From NCBI GenBank assembly GCA_947366645.1, contig CANBAX010000016.1, positions 1-11,928 on the forward strand: DNA of 11,928 bases, read 5' to 3'. Of the stretch, positions 6,638 to 11,928 are shown piece by piece (position 1 is the first letter of the stretch; each line of letters starts with the position of its first letter). Below the pieces are notes generated by a model. The model did not search any database. It was given only the letters and a program-made list of their open reading frames with translations, and was not told the DNA's origin. Origin of the DNA: an uncultured Clostridia bacterium (GTDB lineage: Bacteria > Bacillota > Clostridia > Christensenellales > UBA1242). Both the position numbers and the translations under genes were made by a program.

Positions 6638-8443
6638 TTACTCATCATCGTCTAGTTTTAATATCGACATAAATGCCTCAGATGGTATTTCAACTGAGCC
6701 AATACGCCGCATTCTTTTCTTACCTTCTTTTTGCTTTTCAAGAAGTTTTCTCTTTCTTGTAATGTCGCCGCCATAACACTTTGCAAGAACATCTTTTCTC
6801 ATTGCCGACAAAGTTTCTCTCGCAATGACTTTATTACCTATTGCCGCTTGAATTGGCACTTCAAAAAGTTGACGCGGAATTATCTTTTTAAGTTTTTCAG
6901 TAAGCACTCTTCCACGTGAATAGGCAGAGTCCTTATGAACTATTATTGAAAGCGCATCACATTTTTCGCCGTTAAGTAGGATATCCACACGTACAAGGTC
7001 GCTACGTGTAAAACCTGACATCGCATAATCAAAGCTTGCATAACCCTTAGTACGAGATTTTAAACTATCAAAAAAGTCATATACTATCTCGCCAAGAGGT
7101 AGTATATAGTCCACCCTCACCCTACTTTTATCAAGATAGGTCAGACCTTTATACTCTCCACGTTTATTTTGGCAAAGCTCCATTACTGCACCTACGTATT
7201 CGGGAGGGGTAAATATATTTGCCTTAACTGACGGCTCCTCAATATACTCTATTTCAACTGGGGAAGGCAGGTCGGAAGGATTTGAGATTTCTATTATCTC
7301 CCCACTTGTTTTATGAACCTTATAATAAACACTTGGCGCGGTGGTAATGAGGTCTAGATTAAACTCTCTTTCAATTCGTTGAGTGATTATTTCAAGATGA
7401 AGTAGACCTAAAAATCCACATCTAAAGCCAAAACCTAGTGCATCACTGACTTCCGGCTGATATTCAAGACTTGCATCATTAAGTTTAAGTTTTTCGAGTG
7501 CATCTTTAAGTTCATTATACTTTGCCCCATCTACCGGAAACACACCGCAATACACCACTGGTTGCACCTTTTTATACCCTGCAAGTGGCTGCTCACATGG
7601 TGAGTTTAAATGTGTAACTGTATCACCTACCGCTACATCGGATATGGTTTTTATAGAAGCCGCAATATAGCCGACATCTCCTGCCTCCAGCACTTCTGAC
7701 ACCTTCATATTTGGCACAAAAAACCCAACTTCGGTAACGTCATAGGTTTTTCCTGTCTGCATCATTAAAATTTTATCCCCTTGCTTAACAGTGCCATCTA
7801 TAATCCTAACAAGGCATATTGCCCCCTTAAAATTATCGTAATAACTATCAAAAATTAAGCATTTAAGCTTCCCCTCTTTATCCCCTTTAGGCGAAGGAAA
7901 TTCCTTGACTATCATTTCAAGCACGCTGTCAATATTAGTACCATCTTTTGCCGAAATGCAAGGTGCATGTCCCGCTGGCACACCAATAATATCTTCTATC
8001 TCCCCTTTTACTTCTTCAGGTCTAGCAGATGGAAGGTCTATTTTATTTATTACCGGAAGTATTTCAAGATTATTGTCTATTGCAAGGTAGGCATTTGCAA
8101 GCGTTTGTGCCTCCACACCTTGTGAAGCGTCTACGATAAGTATTGCACCCTCGCAGGCTTGCAAAGAACGCGACACCTCATATGTGAAATCCACATGACC
8201 TGGAGTGTCAATTAAATTCAATATATATTCTTCCCCGTCATAGTTATATTTCATTCTAGTAGGCGTGAGTTTTATGGTTATACCTTTCTCACGTTCAAGC
8301 TCCATACTGTCAAGAAGTTGTGCCTGCATATCACGCTTGGCAAGAGTGCCGGTACGCTCGATAAGTCTATCTGCAAGGGTACTCTTTCCGTGGTCTATAT
8401 GTGCTACTATACAAAAATTTCGGGTACGCTTTAGTTTTTCCAT
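6638..8443 (-). CDS. lepA: Elongation factor 4 (LepA), ribosome-associated GTPase
   Basis: LepA/EF4 is an EF-G-like GTPase acting on the ribosome; roles in back-translocation, initiation and 30S assembly have been proposed. The 601-residue protein carries AHIDHGKST (14-22, G1), DTPGHVDF (79-86, G3) and NKIDLP (133-138, G4). The EF-G-like domains II, III and V follow, then the LepA-specific C-terminal domain with conserved basic patches (RKRKLLEKQKEGKKRMR). I chose ATG 8443, giving MEKLKRTRNF, which matches the family N-terminus. A TTG at 8479 in frame would lie on the -35 box. There is no Shine-Dalgarno before this ATG, and the -10 TATAAT ends only 6 nt upstream, so the mRNA is predicted to be leaderless. 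Confidence 0.97.
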   Translation of the reverse strand: MEKLKRTRNFCIVAHIDHGKSTLADRLIERTGTLAKRDMQAQLLDSMELEREKGITIKLTPTRMKYNYDGEEYILNLIDTPGHVDFTYEVSRSLQACEGAILIVDASQGVEAQTLANAYLAIDNNLEILPVINKIDLPSARPEEVKGEIEDIIGVPAGHAPCISAKDGTNIDSVLEMIVKEFPSPKGDKEGKLKCLIFDSYYDNFKGAICLVRIIDGTVKQGDKILMMQTGKTYDVTEVGFFVPNMKVSEVLEAGDVGYIAASIKTISDVAVGDTVTHLNSPCEQPLAGYKKVQPVVYCGVFPVDGAKYNELKDALEKLKLNDASLEYQPEVSDALGFGFRCGFLGLLHLEIITQRIEREFNLDLITTAPSVYYKVHKTSGEIIEISNPSDLPSPVEIEYIEEPSVKANIFTPPEYVGAVMELCQNKRGEYKGLTYLDKSRVRVDYILPLGEIVYDFFDSLKSRTKGYASFDYAMSGFTRSDLVRVDILLNGEKCDALSIIVHKDSAYSRGRVLTEKLKKIIPRQLFEVPIQAAIGNKVIARETLSAMRKDVLAKCYGGDITRKRKLLEKQKEGKKRMRRIGSVEIPSEAFMSILKLDDDE

Positions 8444-8449
8444 ATGTGA

Positions 8450-8479
8450 ATTATAGCATTTATTAAAATTTAAATGCAA
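8450..8479 (-). promoter_or_regulatory. Promoter for lepA-hemW, predicted leaderless start
   Basis: Read on the minus strand, TTGCAT (-35, 8474-8479), an 18-bp spacer and a consensus TATAAT (-10, 8450-8455) are preceded by TGC, which makes an extended -10. Seven bases downstream of the -10 is 8443, the A of the lepA ATG. The terminator at 8483-8506 lies just upstream, so lepA needs its own promoter here. Confidence 0.82.
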
Positions 8480-8482
8480 ATA

Positions 8483-8506
8483 AAAAAACGGCTTATGCCG
8501 TTTTTT
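8483..8506. terminator. Bidirectional Rho-independent terminator
   Basis: The arms AAAAAACGGC (8483-8492) and GCCGTTTTTT (8497-8506) pair perfectly around TTAT, giving a GC-core hairpin with a U-tract on either strand. It begins 8 nt after the membrane-protein stop codon and separates the accessory two-gene unit from lepA. Confidence 0.92.
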
Positions 8507-8514
8507 ATATGTGA

Positions 8515-9516
8515 TTATAAAAATAACACAAAATTAGTATAGTAAAGTAAACCAAAAAGCGATAAAATCACACTTATAAATGATGCGCCTATGTCTACAA
8601 GCCCCAAATAATTCTTAGTTTTTATATAATGTATTGTATTTGCTGCGACATTAACCATTGCAAACATAGAAAGCACAATAACTACATAAGTGAGCGAATT
8701 TGTCACCTCGTAAAAATGCTGCAAATTCTCGTTGAGTTCCCACTTGCCTACAAGAAATTTAGCAATTTCACTAGCATAATAAATACAAATACTAATACAC
8801 ATTAAAATAATTCCCGCACCAAAATTTCGCGTACTTTTCACCTTCATAATGTCGTTGTCAGATACAATTATAAGATTTACCACCAACATTAATAAAGTTA
8901 CAGTCATATATAAGAAATTAAGAATATTTGTGTCTACTCCTGACACTATTTCAAAATGAAGTTTATGTGCAAAAATAGTGGCTGAAATCAGAGTTCCAAG
9001 CGTTAGCCCAAGGATAACCGCTTGAGTAATAAATGTTTGTTTATTTTTACTGTAAAATAATTCCATAACCCCAATAAAAAGAGACAACCAAAAGAAAATA
9101 CAAAAGAAATAATAAATATCCCAATTGTAAGTGCTGATAATTGCACTAATTGCAAAATATAAAGAAAGCGCTAAAGCAACAACATAGGTAAATAATCTAA
9201 TTACCTCTTCATGTTTATTGATAAAATTAAAGAATTTATTATTAAATATCATTCCTGTCTTTGAGGATATATTATTTTCTTCCTTAGACTGCGACTTTCG
9301 TTTCAATTTATCTACAATAAAAGTTATTCCAATACTAAGTCCATATACTATGCAAGCAACAATTAAACCCGAAGCAACCATTCTTGAACCTATCAAAGAT
9401 GTAATACCAAGATATCTAAATATTACATCTAAAACAAAACCTACAAATACTACAAGAGAAGCGAGCATTACTGCCCCCTTCCTTGCGATTTTTAACCATT
9501 TAATACTTTTTTCCAT
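8515..9516 (-). CDS. Polytopic membrane protein, unknown function
   Basis: This 333-residue protein has about nine hydrophobic segments, roughly at residues 14-34, 45-68, 108-129, 134-154, 162-183, 198-218, 232-252, 272-293 and 303-330. Segments 2 and 3 are separated by a polar, Lys/Asn-rich loop (about 69-107). I see no catalytic motif, ATP-binding site or transporter signature, so I cannot assign a family. It starts 13 nt after the preceding gene's stop; its GAGGA ribosome binding site (6-nt spacing to ATG 9516) nearly touches that stop, and the terminator follows directly. It is therefore the second gene of a bicistronic unit with the sialyltransferase-like protein and shares its promoter. 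A role in exporting, anchoring or supplying substrate to that protein is possible but is only inferred from position. Confidence 0.85.
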   Translation of the reverse strand: MEKSIKWLKIARKGAVMLASLVVFVGFVLDVIFRYLGITSLIGSRMVASGLIVACIVYGLSIGITFIVDKLKRKSQSKEENNISSKTGMIFNNKFFNFINKHEEVIRLFTYVVALALSLYFAISAIISTYNWDIYYFFCIFFWLSLFIGVMELFYSKNKQTFITQAVILGLTLGTLISATIFAHKLHFEIVSGVDTNILNFLYMTVTLLMLVVNLIIVSDNDIMKVKSTRNFGAGIILMCISICIYYASEIAKFLVGKWELNENLQHFYEVTNSLTYVVIVLSMFAMVNVAANTIHYIKTKNYLGLVDIGASFISVILSLFGLLYYTNFVLFL

Positions 9517-9529
9517 GTGAATTCCTCAA

Positions 9530-11803
9530 TTACTTTGTTGTGTTTGGCGTCCAAACTGCATAAAGTGTTGTAACATCATTTGCTTTTGGAAGTTGAGATG
9601 CATTTGTAAACTCGGCAGTAGTAGCATCATTTGTTGTTGCCCAACCAGCAAATGTATAGCCGTCTACTGCATATTTAAGGCTTGTTACATCAGTTATCTT
9701 TGTATCCCAATTATAGTAAACAGTGAGATTTGTCTTTACGTCCTCTTTATCTGTTGGATAATTTGAATTAAGTTCAACTACTTTTGAGAATACCGCAAAC
9801 ATTTGAAGGTCACCCTCTATTGTGTTAAAATAGCTGTTCCAAGTTGAGGTTTGTCCTACAAATGCCCAACCAGCAAACTTATAACCTTCTGGTACCGTAC
9901 CTGTAAACTCAGGAACAATATCAGAGAGGAAGGTGCCATTTGCAACATTTACTTTTGTTGTGTCAACTACATAAGTATCTCCTACATAATGCCCAAAGGA
10001 TACATTTCTCTTAATTGTCTTGTCTACGGATGTGTGAGATGCTGAGTATTCGAGTAATCCTGTCCTTGCAAGGTCATAATTTCCTATATTTGCCTCAGCA
10101 ATGCCAAAAGTGGATTTAAGCCAAGTATTATATTCTTCTGTTCTGCCAAGCATTTTAAGAATATTTCCCTTGCTTAAAATCAATGTATTATCGCCCTTGC
10201 TGTCTTTGAGTGTACCAGCATCATATCTACCTTTAAGGTTGTTTGAGAAAACATTATATGCACCGCCACCAATAACAAATTCAACTGGCACTGATGGTTC
10301 ATAACCAGTATAAGTGGAGCTATCAAGTCCACAAATTGCAAAATCAAGACCAAGATATGCAAAATTTTCAGCAGCAACACCACCAGGCATAACTCCTATT
10401 CTCTTACCTAAAGAATCATTAAAATGAAAATGATTTACAAGTGTATAAATTTCTTTTTTAAAGGAGAAACCATTTCCTTGATAATGTTCCTCTTTAAATG
10501 TTGAAATATTATCTACAAGTTCTGAAGGGTGCCCTTTATATAGAAGGTCATATTTTCCTTCCTCTACGCCACAATATTCTTTTAATACATATGAAAATGA
10601 ATATCTATACTCTTGGAAGGTATTAAATGCTGCAGTATATGCTGCACTATAAGTTGTTGGCATAAGTGCTTTTAAAGAATTCCAGTCTTCTTCATTATAC
10701 TCTGTTGTAAGAAAAGCTGCGAATTCGTCTGTGTCTGCTAATGCCTGTAATGTACTGTAATCAACAATATATGTTGAATAATTTTCTTCAGTTAAATCGT
10801 CAACAAGTTCATAATTATAACCATATACTCTTGTACCAATATAAACAAGCTTTTTAGAAGAAACCTGTTTGTTGTTTGCATCCACTGTTCTTGTAAGTAA
10901 ATTAATTGTAGCATCTTTATTTGCCGCACCAAAAACAAGTTTAAGATATTTATCTTTTTGTTCAGCATTAAATTTTGACATTGTTGTACTGATAGACGAA
11001 GATTTTACATGAACTTTGTATTCATTGTCCTCGCCTTTATATATTTTGGTTAATCTCGAATTCGCAACACTACTTGTGGTTAATTCGTTTGTTATCTTGC
11101 TGATATCTTGAACGCGATATTCTGCATTATTGAGCGTTGCAAGCGCGTAAACAACATAAGGATTTCCCATTTTGAGGTTTTCGCCAGTTAGTGGATTACC
11201 CACATCGGATTTCATTGCTGCGATTTGTGTCTTTGCTGAATTTAGGAGAGTAGAAAAAGTTTCAAAAGGCTGATCATTCTCTTCAGTATAAGTTTTTCCG
11301 CTTATAAAGTAATTATAAAAATTGGCATAAGTACTTGAACCATCTTCGATCATCACTACTTTGTAATCTTCATCTTTAAGCCCAGCATATATACCAATTG
11401 CAAAGCCTGCATAAGCATCAAAGTCAGTTACATATATATTAAATGTAGCATTCTTATCATTAGCCTTAATCCTTTTAACATTATCCACCATCTTCGTTAC
11501 TGCTTGTGGTGAAATTTCATTCGCTTGACTATTTGTCAAAAATCCTGCATTGGTAAATCCTTGGTTAGCAAGTTCACCAATCCCAGAAAAAGTTTTTCCC
11601 CTTTGTATATAAGCATAAGTATCACCTCCATCTAAGATAGAGTCCATTGCTGCAAGTGTTGGTGGAACACTGGAATTTGCACAAATTATGTTATAATTCT
11701 TACCTTCCCCCTCTGGCTTACCTTTAGGTAAAAAAGATAAACCTATTATCAGTCCTGCCACAAGCACAACTGATGCGATTATTGTCCATAGTTTTTTATT
11801 CAT
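9530..11803 (-). CDS. Membrane-anchored GT80-like sialyltransferase domain with InlB-type repeats
   Basis: This 757-residue protein starts with a signal or anchor segment (MNKK, then hydrophobic 6-25, no lipobox Cys). The large middle region resembles GT80 sialyltransferases such as Pasteurella PmST1. From memory, without an alignment run, the key residues recur in order: IEDGSSTY (Asp154 for the general base Asp141), KGHP (His425 for His311), AAEN (Glu479 for Glu338) and DSS (Ser495-Ser496 for Ser355-Ser356). The spacing from Glu to Ser-Ser is nearly the same (16 versus 17). An FYNYFISGK segment after the EDG motif and AEQKDKYLKLVFG near 280-292 also match in position. About 55 extra residues lie before GHP (330-420). 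The C-terminus holds two InlB-type repeats, with no LPXTG. Start ATG 11803 follows GGGGGAAGT. Sugar donor, acceptor and activity are unproven; an extracellular location would be odd for a CMP-sugar enzyme. Confidence 0.7.
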   Translation of the reverse strand: MNKKLWTIIASVVLVAGLIIGLSFLPKGKPEGEGKNYNIICANSSVPPTLAAMDSILDGGDTYAYIQRGKTFSGIGELANQGFTNAGFLTNSQANEISPQAVTKMVDNVKRIKANDKNATFNIYVTDFDAYAGFAIGIYAGLKDEDYKVVMIEDGSSTYANFYNYFISGKTYTEENDQPFETFSTLLNSAKTQIAAMKSDVGNPLTGENLKMGNPYVVYALATLNNAEYRVQDISKITNELTTSSVANSRLTKIYKGEDNEYKVHVKSSSISTTMSKFNAEQKDKYLKLVFGAANKDATINLLTRTVDANNKQVSSKKLVYIGTRVYGYNYELVDDLTEENYSTYIVDYSTLQALADTDEFAAFLTTEYNEEDWNSLKALMPTTYSAAYTAAFNTFQEYRYSFSYVLKEYCGVEEGKYDLLYKGHPSELVDNISTFKEEHYQGNGFSFKKEIYTLVNHFHFNDSLGKRIGVMPGGVAAENFAYLGLDFAICGLDSSTYTGYEPSVPVEFVIGGGAYNVFSNNLKGRYDAGTLKDSKGDNTLILSKGNILKMLGRTEEYNTWLKSTFGIAEANIGNYDLARTGLLEYSASHTSVDKTIKRNVSFGHYVGDTYVVDTTKVNVANGTFLSDIVPEFTGTVPEGYKFAGWAFVGQTSTWNSYFNTIEGDLQMFAVFSKVVELNSNYPTDKEDVKTNLTVYYNWDTKITDVTSLKYAVDGYTFAGWATTNDATTAEFTNASQLPKANDVTTLYAVWTPNTTK
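9545..9976 (-). other. Two InlB-type B repeats at the C-terminus of the surface protein
   Basis: Residues about 610-674 and 692-753 each follow the InlB B-repeat (Flg_new-like) pattern: a beta strand, then EGYKFAGWAFV or DGYTFAGWATT, and an ending of LQMFAVFS or TLYAVWTP. These small beta-grasp-like modules are typical of extracellular Bacillota proteins and support display outside the cell. The two copies are diverged in sequence, so they are not a recent duplication. Confidence 0.85.
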
Positions 11804-11830
11804 ACTTCCCCCTTTTTGTAATTAGAGTGT

Positions 11831-11857
11831 ATCATAAAGTTCCCCCCCCCCAGTCAA
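11831..11857 (-). promoter_or_regulatory. Promoter with a G10 spacer, probably phase-variable
   Basis: On the minus strand, TTGACT (-35, 11852-11857; 5 of 6 to consensus) is directly followed by ten G residues and then AACTT and TATGAT (-10, 11831-11836; 5 of 6). The spacer is 15 bp, 2 bp under the optimum. The predicted start near 11824 gives a leader of about 20 nt with a GGGGG ribosome binding site. The region upstream is A/T-rich and could act as an UP element. Confidence 0.72.
11842..11851. repeat. Homopolymeric G/C tract of ten bases
   Basis: The run of ten C on the plus strand (G on the coding strand) is the only G/C homopolymer of this length in an otherwise A+T-rich window. Such tracts slip during replication and change length at high frequency. 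Its place between -35 and -10 means that each gain or loss changes promoter spacing. Confidence 0.95.
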
Positions 11858-11928
11858 ATAATTTTCAAACAAGTTGTATAAAATTTTCTTTTTTTGAAAT
11901 TTTGTCTTTTAAAAAAAGAGAGTTTTGA

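Noticed and set aside
9530..9560. LPXTG-type cell-wall sorting signal at the C-terminus of the surface protein
   Set aside because: The protein ends TLYAVWTPNTTK with no LPXTG, no hydrophobic segment and no basic tail; anchoring, if any, is through the N-terminal segment.

Overview
The window suggests a low-GC Bacillota (Firmicutes), most likely a gut or host-associated clostridial lineage. The evidence is the A+T-rich sequence, strong AGGAGG-type ribosome binding sites, and the ylxM-ffh-rpsP-khpA-rimM-trmD-rbgA gene order. It uses the standard bacterial code, with TAG frequent as a stop and GTG as an occasional start. Every gene I can support lies on the minus strand, so transcription runs from high to low coordinates. 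The species is not identifiable from this sequence alone.

The layout in transcription order has three parts. (1) 11857-8483 is an accessory two-gene unit. It holds a large membrane-anchored protein whose central part looks like a GT80-type sialyltransferase followed by two InlB-type repeats, then a 9-TM membrane protein, and it ends at a strong bidirectional terminator. Its promoter has a run of ten G residues between the -35 and -10 boxes, the classic layout of a phase-variable promoter. (2) 8479-5545 holds lepA and hemW. Their promoter puts the predicted transcription start on the A of the lepA ATG, so the mRNA may be leaderless. (3) 5530-143 is a translation and secretion housekeeping operon: ylxM, ffh, an unexplained 225-nt hairpin-rich relatively GC-rich segment, rpsP, khpA, rimM, trmD, rbgA, yraN, and a small putative lipoprotein. 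The genes in the rpsP-to-yraN block are packed with overlaps or gaps of 1 to 16 nt. Compared with the order I know from Bacillus subtilis, rplS (between trmD and rbgA) and rnhB (after rbgA) are missing.

The housekeeping genes act in co-translational targeting (Ffh with its regulator YlxM), ribosome assembly (S16, RimM, RbgA, KhpA), tRNA modification (TrmD), elongation (LepA), and heme or radical-SAM function (HemW). The most novel part is the accessory unit: a putative on/off-switched surface glycosyltransferase-like protein with an uncharacterised membrane partner. The most puzzling part is the structured segment between ffh and rpsP, which may be a dispersed repeat or an unclassified RNA. 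All family assignments come from reading motifs in the sequence; no database search was run.
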